In this document: positions 55,453 through 64,000 of the stretch, piece by piece
Position numbering within the stretch: position 1 is the stretch's first letter
Layout of the letters: every line of letters starts with the position of its first letter
Assembly (NCBI RefSeq): GCF_000786655.1
Contig: NZ_JROM01000011.1
Location: forward strand, 1-64,000
From: Kocuria marina
Lineage (GTDB): Bacteria > Actinomycetota > Actinomycetes > Actinomycetales > Micrococcaceae
DNA length: 64,000 nt
Reading direction: 5' to 3'
Position numbers and translations under genes: made by a program
The notes under the pieces: generated by a model
Databases searched by the model: none
The model's input: the letters and a program-made list of their open reading frames with translations, nothing else
What the model was told of the DNA's origin: nothing

Positions 55453-56853
55453 ATGAGCACCACGGACCAGACCACCCCATCGCCGGGTACCGGACCCGCC
55501 GCGAACGAGCAGACCCGCGGGGGCCTCAAGAAGGTGGTCGCGGCGTCGATGGCCGGCACGGTGGTCGAGTGGTACGAGTTCTTCCTGTTCGCGACCGCCT
55601 CGACCCTGGTCTTCGGTCCCCTGTTCTTCGTGGACACCGGCAACCCGCTGGACGGCATCATCAAGGCGTTCCTGGTCTACGCCGTGGGCTTCATCGCCCG
55701 CCCGCTCGGCGGCATCGTCTTCGGTCACTACGGTGACAAGTACGGCCGCAAGCACCTGCTGCAGGTCGCCATCGTCCTGGTGGGCGCCACGACCTTCCTC
55801 ATGGGCTGCCTGCCCACGTTCCACCAGGTGGGCTACCTGGCCCCGGCACTGCTCGTCTTCCTGCGGTTCGCGCAGGGATTCGCCGTGGGTGGCGAATGGG
55901 GCGGCGCCGTCCTGCTCGTGGCCGAGCACTCGCCCAATAAGGAACGCGGGTTCTGGGCCAGCTGGCCCCAGGCCGCGGTCCCCCTGGGCAACCTCCTGGC
56001 CACCGTCGTGCTGCTGGTGCTGTCCCGCACGCTCTCGGACGAGCAGTTCCTGTCGTGGGGCTGGCGCGTGGGCTTCTGGCTCTCCGTGGTGATCGTGGCC
56101 GTGGGCTACTACATCCGCACCCACGTCACGGACGCCGCGATCTTCAAGGAGACCCAGCAGGAGATCATCGAGGCCAAGGGCGCGGCGTACGGCGTGGCGG
56201 AAGTGTTCCGCCGCTACCCCCGCGGCGTGTTCGGTGCCATGGGCCTGCGTTTCGCGGAGAACATCCTCTACTACATCGTCGTCACGTTCTCCATTACCTA
56301 CCTGTCCACGCAGTTGAAGATGAACACCTCGAACATCCTGTTGCTCCTGCTGGTGGGGCACGTCGTCCACGCGATCGTGGTCCCGCTCGTGGGCCGGCTC
56401 TCCGACAAGGCCGGGCGGCGTCCCGTGTACGCCACCGGGGCCGCGCTGGGCATCGTCTGGGCGTTCGCGGCCTTCCCGCTGTTCAACACCCGTAACGAGT
56501 GGATCATCCTGGGCACGATCGTGGTGGGTCTCGTGATCCACGCGTTCATGTACGCCGGTCAGCCCGCGATCATGGCCGAGATGTTCCCCACCCGCATGCG
56601 CTATTCCGGCGTCTCCCTGGGCTACCAGGTCACCTCGATCATCGCGGGTTCCCTCGCGCCCATCATCGCGACGACGCTGCTGCGCCAGTTCGACTCGTGG
56701 GTCCCCATCTCCATCTACATCTCCATCGCGTGCCTGATCACGCTCTTCGCCGTGATCACGCTGCGCGAGACCCGTGGGATCTCCCTGCAGTCGGTCGACG
56801 ACGCCGATCGCCGCCGCCTGGACGAAGAACGCGCCGCGCACCACGGCGCCTGA
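55453..56853 (+). CDS. Major facilitator, metabolite:proton symporter (MHS) family
   Basis: 466 residues with GAAGGAG before the ATG and 12 membrane segments. Family marks are VVEWYEFFLFATAS in segment 1, GGIVFGHYGDKYGRKHLLQ between segments 2 and 3, and RFAQGFAVGGEWGGAVLLVAEHSP in segment 4, as in shikimate, alpha-ketoglutarate and proline/betaine transporters. Its neighbour mmsB-like suggests a branched or hydroxy short-chain acid as substrate. Confidence 0.9.
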   Translation: MSTTDQTTPSPGTGPAANEQTRGGLKKVVAASMAGTVVEWYEFFLFATASTLVFGPLFFVDTGNPLDGIIKAFLVYAVGFIARPLGGIVFGHYGDKYGRKHLLQVAIVLVGATTFLMGCLPTFHQVGYLAPALLVFLRFAQGFAVGGEWGGAVLLVAEHSPNKERGFWASWPQAAVPLGNLLATVVLLVLSRTLSDEQFLSWGWRVGFWLSVVIVAVGYYIRTHVTDAAIFKETQQEIIEAKGAAYGVAEVFRRYPRGVFGAMGLRFAENILYYIVVTFSITYLSTQLKMNTSNILLLLLVGHVVHAIVVPLVGRLSDKAGRRPVYATGAALGIVWAFAAFPLFNTRNEWIILGTIVVGLVIHAFMYAGQPAIMAEMFPTRMRYSGVSLGYQVTSIIAGSLAPIIATTLLRQFDSWVPISIYISIACLITLFAVITLRETRGISLQSVDDADRRRLDEERAAHHGA

Positions 56854-56931
56854 ACCCCGCGACGCACGACCTCCGCAACCCTCGGGGCACGACCGACGAC
56901 GCCCTCGGGGCACGACGAAAGGATCGACATC

Positions 56932-57852
56932 ATGACCGTCATCAGCTGGATCGGACTGGGCCACATGGGATCCCCGATGTCCGCGAACTTGGTCGAAGCG
57001 GGTCACACCGTGCGCGGCTTCGACCTCGACGAGCGGGCCATGGCCACCGCGCGGGACGGCGGCGTGGAAACGTTCTCCTTCATGGCCGAAGCCCTCGAGG
57101 GTGCGGAGGTGGTGTTCACCATGCTGCCCAAGGGTGAGCACTCCCGCGCCGTCTACCTCGGGGACCAGGGGGTCCTGGCGCTCGCCCCGAAAGACGCACT
57201 GCTCATCGACAGTTCCACGATCGACGTGGAAACCGCACTGGAGCTGCACAAGGCCGCGGCGGAGAAGGGATTCGCGTTCGTGGACGCCCCGGTCTCGGGC
57301 GGGATCAGCGGTGCCGCGGCGGGAACGCTCACGTTCATGATCGGGGGCGACAAGGACACCGTGGCCCGGGCCGAGCAGGTCATCACCCCCATGGCGGGCA
57401 GGATCGTGCACACCGGCGGGCCGGGCATGGGGCAATCGGCCAAGATCGTGAACAACATGATGCTGTTCATCAATCTCGAAGCGTGTGCGGAAGGTTCCGT
57501 CCTGGCCGAACGGCTGGGTCTGGACCCGCGGGTGTTCTGGGACATCGCGTCGGTGTCCTCCGGCGATTCCTGGGCCCTGCGGACGTGGTACCCCGTCCCG
57601 GACATCGTCCCCTCGGCCGCCGCGAACAACAATTTCGAGTCCACGTTCTCCGCGGTCCTGGCCGCCAAGGACGTGGGGCTCGCGCTGTCCGCCGGTGAGC
57701 AGACGGGCGTGGACCTCCCCGCGGCCGAACTCGCGGCCCAGCGCTTCCAGCGCCTGATCGACGAGGGCTACGGGGACCTGGACTGCAGCCTGATCGTGAA
57801 GTACGCGGCCCCGGACGGCAAGGTCCAGGGCTGGAACCCGGACGAGGTCTGA
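56932..57852 (+). CDS. mmsB: 3-hydroxyisobutyrate dehydrogenase-like oxidoreductase
   Basis: 306 residues. The NAD loop is ISWIGLGHMGSPMSANLVEAGH, the substrate motif is FVDAPVSGGISGAAAGTLTFMIGG, and the catalytic Lys is in GMGQSAKIVNNMMLF. It follows the permease on the same strand with a 78-bp gap. It oxidises 3-hydroxyisobutyrate (valine breakdown) or a related beta-hydroxy acid. Confidence 0.88.
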   Translation: MTVISWIGLGHMGSPMSANLVEAGHTVRGFDLDERAMATARDGGVETFSFMAEALEGAEVVFTMLPKGEHSRAVYLGDQGVLALAPKDALLIDSSTIDVETALELHKAAAEKGFAFVDAPVSGGISGAAAGTLTFMIGGDKDTVARAEQVITPMAGRIVHTGGPGMGQSAKIVNNMMLFINLEACAEGSVLAERLGLDPRVFWDIASVSSGDSWALRTWYPVPDIVPSAAANNNFESTFSAVLAAKDVGLALSAGEQTGVDLPAAELAAQRFQRLIDEGYGDLDCSLIVKYAAPDGKVQGWNPDEV

Positions 57853-57931
57853 CACCCCGGCCACCTCAGCGAGGTGACGTCGAGCGCCGTCGTGCTCCGG
57901 GACCGCAGTGCGCCCGGAGCACGACGCGCAC

Positions 57932-59326
57932 TCAGACCCCCGCGCCCACGACCAGCATGGTGGCGGCGAAGACGATGCCGGACACCAGCAACACCACGGT
58001 CGTGTAGCCCAGGATGTCCCGGATCTTCAGTCCCGCGATGGCCAGCAACGGCAGGGCCCAGAACGGCTGGATCATGTTCGTCCATTGATCGCCGTAGGAC
58101 ACCGCCATGATTACCACGGCGGGGTCCACGTCCAGGCGGGCGGCGGCATCCAACAGGATGGGCGCCTGGATGGCCACCTGTCCGCCGCCGGACGGGACGA
58201 AGAAGTTGACCAACCCGGCGGACAGGAATGCCAGCAGGCCCAGCGTCTGGGGCGATGCCACGGCGACGATCGAGTCGGAGAGCACCTGGATCAGCCCCGT
58301 GGCGGTCATGATGCCCATGATCCCGGCGTACAGGGGGAACTGCAGCAGGATGTCACCCACGTTCGACGCGGCGTTCTTGATGAGGCCCATGACCTCGAAC
58401 GCATTGCGGGACAACAGGAAGATCAGCCCCAGGAACATCCAGTTCACGATGTTCAGGGTGACCGTTCCACCCCCGGCGAAGTGGATGATCAGGTAGGCCA
58501 CCAGTGCCAACCCCACGAGGGTCGTGGGGATGCGGGAGGCATCCAACCGATCGGCCGGGGCCTCGATCACCGGGCGCTCGATCTCCTGTTCGGACTGGGC
58601 GAGTGCCTCGGCCGTGACCGTGTGGGACTCGGGCACGCTGCGCGGTGCCACGAGCCAGAGCGCCAGGGCCACCAGGATCAGGGTGACGACGATCGCGCTG
58701 AGATTCCACCACGAGAAAATGGTCTCCCCGATGGGAATGACGTGGCCCACCTGCTTCTCGATGAACGAGCCCGGGGTCGCAGCGGTCAGCGGGCCGGAGC
58801 CCGAATACCCCATGTGCCACACCACGAACCCGGAGAACCCGGACGCCACGAGCATCGGGAAGCTCACGGCCTGGCACCTGCGCGCGAACTCTGCGGCGAC
58901 CTCCCGGGCGAGCAGACCGCCGACCACCAGGCCGAAACCCCATGTGATGAGCGAGGCCACCGCAGCGATGACGAACACGAAGACGTAGGCGCGCAGGGGT
59001 GAGCGGGGCACCGAGGCCAACTTGCCGAGACCGGCGCGCACGGGCCGGGTACTGGCCAGGGCATGACCGAGCAACAGCACCAGCGCCATCTGGGTCATGA
59101 ACTCCAGCAGCCCAGACAGTCCCGTGCCCCATCCCTGGATCACGGCCACGGGCCCGGAATCGGTCAGCAGCAGGGCCATGAGGGCCACCAGGACGGTGAG
59201 GACTATGGCGAAGATCAGCGCCGAGGGGATGAACCTCTCCACGGCGGTGTTGAGCGGCCGCATCACGCGGGCCAGCGGCGGTTCGGACCGGGCGGCGGTG
59301 GCCTGCGGGGTTCCCGGGGTGCTCAT
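57932..59326 (-). CDS. atoE: Short-chain fatty acid transporter (AtoE family)
   Basis: 464 residues from ATG 59326, overlapping the CtaG-like stop (ATGA). About 12 membrane segments; LSAGLVNFFVPSGGGQVAIQAPILLDAA, MAVSYGDQWTNMIQPFWALPLLAIAGL and SGFSGFVVWHMGYSGSGPLTAATPG match AtoE/TIGR00366-type transporters. It imports short-chain acids such as acetoacetate or butyrate, which fits the CoA-transferase and thiolase genes 1.5 kb upstream. Confidence 0.9.
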   Translation of the reverse strand: MSTPGTPQATAARSEPPLARVMRPLNTAVERFIPSALIFAIVLTVLVALMALLLTDSGPVAVIQGWGTGLSGLLEFMTQMALVLLLGHALASTRPVRAGLGKLASVPRSPLRAYVFVFVIAAVASLITWGFGLVVGGLLAREVAAEFARRCQAVSFPMLVASGFSGFVVWHMGYSGSGPLTAATPGSFIEKQVGHVIPIGETIFSWWNLSAIVVTLILVALALWLVAPRSVPESHTVTAEALAQSEQEIERPVIEAPADRLDASRIPTTLVGLALVAYLIIHFAGGGTVTLNIVNWMFLGLIFLLSRNAFEVMGLIKNAASNVGDILLQFPLYAGIMGIMTATGLIQVLSDSIVAVASPQTLGLLAFLSAGLVNFFVPSGGGQVAIQAPILLDAAARLDVDPAVVIMAVSYGDQWTNMIQPFWALPLLAIAGLKIRDILGYTTVVLLVSGIVFAATMLVVGAGV

Positions 59327-60204
59327 GACAACGGCTCTCGATGGTGGCGAGACACGGGTGGTTCTCCGATCTGGGTCAGGGTTGGGGACATGCGATCGGT
59401 TGCCGGGCGCGGGCGCGTGGCCCGGTGGTGGCCCAGGAACAGCAGGACGATCAGCAGGACGTCCACGACGTCGCCGCCGTAGTACATGACCTGCGCGCCC
59501 ACGTGGGCGTCGTGGGGCGCGACTCCCGCGGGCGGATGCGCGTAGAGCCACTTGGCCAGGACCGAGTGCGCCGCGATGAAGAGCACCAGGACCACGGCGC
59601 GCGCCCGGAAGGACGAACGATGCGGATCGGGGTCCGGTCCGGCGATGGCCGCCGTGAACACGTAGCCGGCCAGGAAAATGTGGGTGTGGACGAGCGCGTG
59701 GCCCCACGCGGAGGCGTGCATCCAGTGGAACAGCGCGGTGGTGTAGAGCAACCACAACCCTCCGGCATTGAGGACCGCCGCCACCACGGGGTGGGTGACC
59801 CAGCGGATGACCGGGAACCGCAGCACCCGCGTGACCCGGCGGGCCCCGGCGGTGGACAGCCCGCGCAGCGCCACCCGCACGGGCGAGCCCAGTACGAGCA
59901 GCAGGGGTCCGAGCATCCCCACCAGCAGGTGCCCCACCATATGGGCGGTGAAGCTGGTGTGCCCGGCGTGGGCGAGGGGTCCCATGAGGCCCGCTCCCAC
60001 GCACAGCAGACCGACGTAGAAACTCACGGGACGCCACGGACCCGGCCCCGTCCTGTGACGGCCCGACCACAGCAACCACCCGTACCCTGCGGCGGCCAGC
60101 ACCAACACCACCACGACCAGCCACTCGAACACGGGCCATTCGACGGAGGCCGCGGTCTCCGCGTGGTGCATGTGATCCGCGTGGTGGGCGTGGTCCGAGG
60201 ACAT
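59323..60204 (-). CDS. Cytochrome c oxidase assembly protein, CtaG/caa3 type
   Basis: 293 residues from ATG 60204, overlapping the DUF2243 gene. The N-terminus is His-rich (MSSDHAHHADHMHHAE). It has seven membrane segments with HMVGHLLVGMLGPLLLVLGSP, LFHWMHASAWGHALVHTHIFLAGYVF and AHSVLAKWLYAHPP, as in the caa3_CtaG family. The His may bind copper for oxidase assembly. The pairing with DUF2243 is common; the pairing with AtoE is unusual. Confidence 0.85.
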   Translation of the reverse strand: MSSDHAHHADHMHHAETAASVEWPVFEWLVVVVLVLAAAGYGWLLWSGRHRTGPGPWRPVSFYVGLLCVGAGLMGPLAHAGHTSFTAHMVGHLLVGMLGPLLLVLGSPVRVALRGLSTAGARRVTRVLRFPVIRWVTHPVVAAVLNAGGLWLLYTTALFHWMHASAWGHALVHTHIFLAGYVFTAAIAGPDPDPHRSSFRARAVVLVLFIAAHSVLAKWLYAHPPAGVAPHDAHVGAQVMYYGGDVVDVLLIVLLFLGHHRATRPRPATDRMSPTLTQIGEPPVSRHHREPLS

Positions 60205-60728
60205 CAGCGGGCCCGGTAGGCCCGCGCGCCGCGCCGCAGCACCAGGAACCCGATGAGCATGAGGATCACCGCGGTGCCGTTCCACACCAGGTCGTACGGC
60301 AGGATGTCCACGCCGTAGCGGATCTGGTGGATGCCCAGCAGCTTGTGGTCCACGATGCCGTCGAAGAGCTGGAAGATCCCCACGCCCAGGATCACGGCCC
60401 CGATCCAGTGGGGCCAGTGCACCCCACCGCGGCGGCGCACGTCAGCGAGCAGGAACAGACCCCAGATGGTGATGAACCACCCGAAGGCGTGGAAGAACCC
60501 GTCCGTCACGAGGGCCACCTCGTGTGTGGAGAGGTCGTAGAAGTGATGCCACTGCAGGCCCAGGTGGAAGATGAACAGGTCGATCATGGAGGCCGCGATA
60601 CCGCACCCGAACAGGAACCCGGACAGCGCTGCCCGCTTACGGGTGCGCCGGGGGTCCGGCGCGGGCCCGCCCGCTGATCCAGGGCCCTCCGACGATGTCG
60701 AGTCCGGTGTGGATGCCGTGTGCGCCAT
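60204..60728 (-). CDS. DUF2243 membrane protein
   Basis: 174 residues from ATG 60728 with a perfect AGGAGG upstream. A disordered N-terminal tail of about 30 residues precedes four membrane segments containing His-rich turns (FHLGLQWHHFYD, LFDGIVDHKLLGIHQIRYG), characteristic of DUF2243. Function is unknown; linkage to CtaG suggests a role with copper or a respiratory oxidase. It is the first gene of the overlapping minus-strand trio. Confidence 0.8.
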   Translation of the reverse strand: MAHTASTPDSTSSEGPGSAGGPAPDPRRTRKRAALSGFLFGCGIAASMIDLFIFHLGLQWHHFYDLSTHEVALVTDGFFHAFGWFITIWGLFLLADVRRRGGVHWPHWIGAVILGVGIFQLFDGIVDHKLLGIHQIRYGVDILPYDLVWNGTAVILMLIGFLVLRRGARAYRAR

Positions 60729-60868
60729 GGTTCCTCCTGAATCGATCCGATCAGCCGGTCCGCTCGCCCCGGCTAGCACCTGGGCCGGTCAGCCGGCTCG
60801 AGCCGGGCCGCCCCTGGTGCGGGTCACGCCCGCCCGGGTCCGGGACGGGCGTGGCCCACCTGCAGGGC

Positions 60869-62059
60869 TCAACGGCTCAACAACAACGCCTCACCCTGAC
60901 CGCCGCCACCGCACAGGGACACGGCGGCCTTGCCGGAACCGCGCCGTGCCAGCTCCATAGCTGCATGCAGCGCGATCCGCGCACCCGAGGCCCCCACGGG
61001 GTGGCCCAGGGCGATCGCGCCACCGTGGATGTTGACCTTCTCGGGGTCCACGCCCAGGTCGCGCACCGACTGCACGGCCACGGCCGCGAAGGCCTCGTTG
61101 ATCTCGATGAAGTCCAGATCCTCCAGGGTCCAGTCGGACCGCGAGAGCGCGTGCTCGATGGCCCGGGAGGGCTGGGAATGCAGGGAGGTGTCCGGGCCGG
61201 CCACCTGACCGGGCTTGCCCACCACGGCGAGCCACTCGAGTCCGTGCTCCTCCGCGTAGCCGCGCGTGGTCAGCACGAGAGCCGCAGCGCCGTCGGAAAT
61301 GGGGGACGAGTTGCCCGCGGTGATGGCGCCGTCCTTCGTGAAGGCGGGGCGCAGCTTGCCGAGGCCCTCCGCGGTGGAGTCCGGGCGCACGCCCTGGTCC
61401 TCGGACACCGTGATCGGGTCGCCCTTGCGCTGGGGCACCTCGATGGGTGCGATCTCGTCCGCGAAGATCCCGTCCTGCTGGGCCTTGCCCGCGAGCTGGT
61501 GGCTGCGCGCGGCCACCGCGTCCTGCTCGGCGCGGTCGATCTGGCGCTCGCCGTTGCCGGACTCGGTGAGCTCGCCCATGGGCACGCCTTTCTCCACGTC
61601 CACGAGACCGTCGTGCGCGAGCGAGTCCGCGAGCCGCATGTCCCCGTAGGGCTTGCCCTTGCGGGCGCCCAGGGCCAGGTGCGGCGCGTTGGTCATGGAT
61701 TCCATCCCGCCGGCCACGACGACGTCCGCCTCACCCAGGCGCAGCATCCGCGCCGCTTCCGTGACGGCCACCAGACCGGACAGGCACACCTTGTTCAGGG
61801 CGGCCGCCGGGACGGTCTTGGGCAGTCCTGCCTTCACCGCGGCCTGCTTGGCCGGGTTCTGCCCGGTACCCGCCTGCACCACGTTGCCCATGTAGACGTA
61901 ATCGACGTCCTCGGGGGAGATCCCCGCGCGCTGCACGGCGTGCTTGATCGCGTGCGCGCCCAGGTCCACGGCGCTCAGGTCCGCGAGCGCGCCCAGCAGT
62001 TTGCCCTGGGGGGTGCGCGCTCCGTTGACGATCACCACGTCATTGGCGTTCTCTGTCAT
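60869..62059 (-). CDS. Acetyl-CoA acetyltransferase (thiolase)
   Basis: 396 residues, overlapping the upstream CoA-transferase gene by 4 bp. The nucleophilic Cys is in [18 protein letters not shown], the second active Cys and His are in [12 protein letters not shown] and [17 protein letters not shown]. It joins or splits acetoacetyl-CoA. As part of scoAB-thiolase it completes conversion of acetoacetate to acetyl-CoA. An AtoB or PhaA/FadA role cannot be separated from sequence. Confidence 0.93.
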   Translation of the reverse strand: MTENANDVVIVNGARTPQGKLLGALADLSAVDLGAHAIKHAVQRAGISPEDVDYVYMGNVVQAGTGQNPAKQAAVKAGLPKTVPAAALNKVCLSGLVAVTEAARMLRLGEADVVVAGGMESMTNAPHLALGARKGKPYGDMRLADSLAHDGLVDVEKGVPMGELTESGNGERQIDRAEQDAVAARSHQLAGKAQQDGIFADEIAPIEVPQRKGDPITVSEDQGVRPDSTAEGLGKLRPAFTKDGAITAGNSSPISDGAAALVLTTRGYAEEHGLEWLAVVGKPGQVAGPDTSLHSQPSRAIEHALSRSDWTLEDLDFIEINEAFAAVAVQSVRDLGVDPEKVNIHGGAIALGHPVGASGARIALHAAMELARRGSGKAAVSLCGGGGQGEALLLSR

Positions 62060-62733
62060 TTCTCCTCCTGTACGGGCACGGAGTCCGGGGTGACGTCCAC
62101 GAGCTCAACCCGGTATTCGGCCTCGGTCTTGGCTGCTACTTCATCTTCGGTCACACCCGGGGCGAGGGTCCGCAACACCAGCCCGTGTTCCTCCACGTCG
62201 AAGACGCACAGGTCGGTGATGATGCGGTCCACGACCCCGACACCGGTCAGGGGCAGATCGCACTCCCGCTTGAGCTTGGCGGAGCCGTCCTTGGCGACGT
62301 GTTCCGTCAAGACCAGCACACGAGGTGCTCCGGCCACAAGGTCCATGGCCCCGCCCATTCCCTTGACCATCTTGCCGGGAATCATCCAGTTGGCCAGGTC
62401 GCCGCGCTGCGAGACCTGCATGGCCCCCAGGATCGCCATCTTCACGTGGCCACCGCGGATCATCGCGAAGGACATCGCGGAGTCGAAGATCGCGGCCCCC
62501 GGCTGCAGGGTGATCGTCTGCTTCCCGGCATTGATCAGGTCCGGGTCCTCGTCCCCCTCGTACGGGAACGGGCCCATGCCCAGCGCCCCGTTCTCGGTCT
62601 GCAGCACCACGCTCACGCCCTCGGGCAGGTTGTTCGCCACGAGGGTCGGGATCCCGATGCCCAGGTTCACGTAGTCGCCGTCATGCAGTTCCGACGCCGC
62701 AATGGCCGCCATCTCGTCACGCGTCCAGCTCAT
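62056..62733 (-). CDS. scoB: 3-oxoacid CoA-transferase subunit B
   Basis: 225 residues, overlapping both neighbours by 4 bp. The catalytic Glu is in [14 protein letters not shown], with [16 protein letters not shown] near the N-terminus and [25 protein letters not shown] further on. With subunit A it moves CoA from succinyl-CoA to acetoacetate or a similar 3-oxoacid. Confidence 0.93.
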   Translation of the reverse strand: MSWTRDEMAAIAASELHDGDYVNLGIGIPTLVANNLPEGVSVVLQTENGALGMGPFPYEGDEDPDLINAGKQTITLQPGAAIFDSAMSFAMIRGGHVKMAILGAMQVSQRGDLANWMIPGKMVKGMGGAMDLVAGAPRVLVLTEHVAKDGSAKLKRECDLPLTGVGVVDRIITDLCVFDVEEHGLVLRTLAPGVTEDEVAAKTEAEYRVELVDVTPDSVPVQEEK

Positions 62734-63524
62734 GCCACCGCTCCTTCCGCTCCGCCGTTGCCCGCGCCCCGGGCGGCACCACCGCCGGTCCGCTCGTCCG
62801 TTCCGCCCTCCGACGACGACGCCGCGGGCCTCGGTCGCGTGGTGCGCTGCTCGATCTCCTTGGGCGCCCCCGAGTACTGCACCACGTGCTGCACGAAGAC
62901 CCCGGGGGTCACGATGTGGTCCGGGTCCAACTCACCCGGGGCCACGACCTCCTCGACCTCCGCGAACGTGATCCGCGCGGCCGTGGCGCACACCGGGTTG
63001 AAGTTGCGCGAGGTCCGTCGGTAGATCAGGTTGCCGTCCGTGTCCCCGCGCCACGCGTGCACCAGGGCGATGTCCGCGACGATCCCGCGTTCCAGGACGT
63101 AGGTGCGCCCGTCGAACTCCGCGGTGGGCTTGCCCTCGGCCACGAGTGTGCCCACACCGGTGGCGGTGTAGAACGCGGGGATCCCCGCACCGCCCGCGCG
63201 CAGCCGTTCGGCGAGCGTGCCCTGCGGGTTGAACTCGACCTCGAGCTCCCCCTCCAGGTACTGGCGGGCGAACTCCTTGTTCTCCCCCACGTACGAGGAC
63301 AGCACCTTGCTCACCTGCTTGTTCTCCAGCAGCAGGCCGAGTCCCTTACCGTCCACGCCCATGTTGTTGGACACCACGGTCAGGTCCTTGGCCCCGTTGT
63401 CCCGGACCGCTTCGATGAGGTCCCGCGGGATCCCGGACAGCCCGAAACCGCCCACCGCCACGGTCATCCCGTCCCGCAGCGTCTCGGCGAGCAACTCGGC
63501 CACGTTGTCCCTGAGTTTGGACAT
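62730..63524 (-). CDS. scoA: 3-oxoacid CoA-transferase subunit A
   Basis: 264 residues from ATG 63524; a GTG two codons earlier (63530) overlaps the GAGGGG site and is less likely. The CoA-binding part begins [22 protein letters not shown], with [21 protein letters not shown] and [17 protein letters not shown] further on. The C-terminus beyond [10 protein letters not shown] is a Ser/Gly/Ala-rich tail bearing a GACGACGCCGC word. Divergent from the IclR gene, which probably controls the operon. Confidence 0.92.
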   Translation of the reverse strand: MSKLRDNVAELLAETLRDGMTVAVGGFGLSGIPRDLIEAVRDNGAKDLTVVSNNMGVDGKGLGLLLENKQVSKVLSSYVGENKEFARQYLEGELEVEFNPQGTLAERLRAGGAGIPAFYTATGVGTLVAEGKPTAEFDGRTYVLERGIVADIALVHAWRGDTDGNLIYRRTSRNFNPVCATAARITFAEVEEVVAPGELDPDHIVTPGVFVQHVVQYSGAPKEIEQRTTRPRPAASSSEGGTDERTGGGAARGAGNGGAEGAVA

Positions 63525-63615
63525 GGTCACCCCTCAACTGTGTGTGATCTGCCTCTCAGGCTAGGAAGTGACCACATCCTGGTCAACGCTTCATCCGTAA
63601 TGGGCGGTGAAGGAA

Positions 63616-63656
63616 TCACAATCTGGAAAACTATCGCTAGTCTGTCCATATTGTGA
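63616..63656. promoter_or_regulatory. Operator candidate between scoA and iclR-type gene
   Basis: TCACAAT at 63616-63622 and ATTGTGA at 63650-63656 are perfect 7-bp inverted repeats flanking an A/T-richer 27-bp centre. They lie in the 154-bp divergent gap, a usual place for IclR binding. Confidence 0.4.
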
Positions 63657-63678
63657 ACGCCTCGACGCAGGAGCCCGC

Positions 63679-64000
63679 ATGACCCCGCAGAACCCCCGGA
63701 ACCCGCAGCCCTCCCCGCAGGGCACGCAGGTGGTCTCCCGGATCGCCGCGATCCTCCAGGCCGTGGCGTCCGGGGAGTCGGCCGGATCCACCGCGGCCAT
63801 CGCCCACCGCACGGGGCTGACCCGGCCCACCGCGCACCGGTTACTCGCAGCACTCGCCGCCGAGGGACTCGTGGACCGTACGGAGGACGGCAACTGGGCT
63901 CTGGGCCCCGAACTGCACATCCTGGGAACGGTGGCCGCCCAGCGTTATCCCGCCCAGGACCTCGCGACCCCGTGTCTGCAGCGGCTCGCGGAGGCCACGG
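63679..64000 (+). CDS. IclR-family transcriptional regulator (cut by window end)
   Basis: At least 107 residues from ATG 63679, with GCAGGAG upstream. The winged helix is SRIAAILQAVASGESAGSTAAIAHRTGLTRPTAHRLLAALAAEGLVDRTEDGNWALG, followed by the start of the effector domain. The frame is open to the window edge. A nine-codon GTG reading frame (63653-63682) overlaps the start as ATGA. It probably controls the divergent scoAB-thiolase operon. Confidence 0.88.
   Translation, partial: MTPQNPRNPQPSPQGTQVVSRIAAILQAVASGESAGSTAAIAHRTGLTRPTAHRLLAALAAEGLVDRTEDGNWALGPELHILGTVAAQRYPAQDLATPCLQRLAEAT

Overview
The window is high-GC actinobacterial DNA (roughly 70% G+C by inspection). It looks like a Micrococcaceae genome, most likely Kocuria or a close relative. 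The signs are the ffs-dnaX-recR-lysC order, a BioQ-type TetR regulator next to bioB, an OhrR-like MarR protein, GTG starts with strong AGGAGG sites, and very strong third-position GC. The genus is an inference from gene content and style only.

Layout. 1-735: a decayed IS481-type transposase beside tRNA-Ser(GGA). 865-7314: a carbohydrate ABC transporter (ATPase, lipoprotein, two permeases, minus strand) divergent from a LacI-family regulator broken by a stop codon and a frameshift. 7325-13240: SRP RNA, dnaX with a very long disordered tail, recR and aspartokinase. 13255-18074: an OhrR-like regulator, a conserved actinobacterial protein, a small Rieske protein, a GH15 hydrolase and an SDR oxidoreductase. 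18263-21772: purS-purQ-purL. 21812-28861: GNAT, cardiolipin synthase, zinc alcohol dehydrogenase, a shortened SMR exporter, an SdpI-like protein, a DinB protein, a methyltransferase and an NtaA/DszA-type monooxygenase. 29193-32118: a SAM-type riboswitch and ssuBAC-type transporter. 32231-36706: acetyl-CoA synthetase, a DUF3995 protein, and sdhC-sdhB with no sdhA between them. 37081-39148: a second SAM-type riboswitch, metY and a CoA-binding protein. 39208-48352: amino-acid transporters, ilvD and an FGGY kinase. 48476-54335: bioBAFD (minus), a BioQ-like repressor and a GNAT. 54332-57852: LysR, MHS permease and 3-hydroxyisobutyrate dehydrogenase. 57932-60728: AtoE, CtaG-like and DUF2243 proteins with overlapping ends. 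60869-64000: thiolase, two 3-oxoacid CoA-transferase subunits and the start of an IclR regulator.

Themes. Sulfur supply is shared by two loci: a sulfonate/organosulfur uptake and desulfurization cluster and an O-acetylhomoserine sulfhydrylase operon, each behind a SAM-type leader. Biotin synthesis is one overlapping operon under a palindromic operator that covers an apparently leaderless bioB promoter. Four-carbon and short-chain acid metabolism is grouped at the right end.

The two most unusual signals are at DNA or RNA level. First, the 11-mer GACGACGCCGC occurs 24 times by my count on both strands. It is enriched in spacers and disordered protein tails, is read in several codon frames, and is sometimes paired head-to-head as terminator-like hairpins. 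That pattern resembles DNA uptake sequences. Second, a 93-nt element at 48379-48471 can fold as a three-way junction whose two arms carry near-identical loops. There is no CRISPR array and no prophage.
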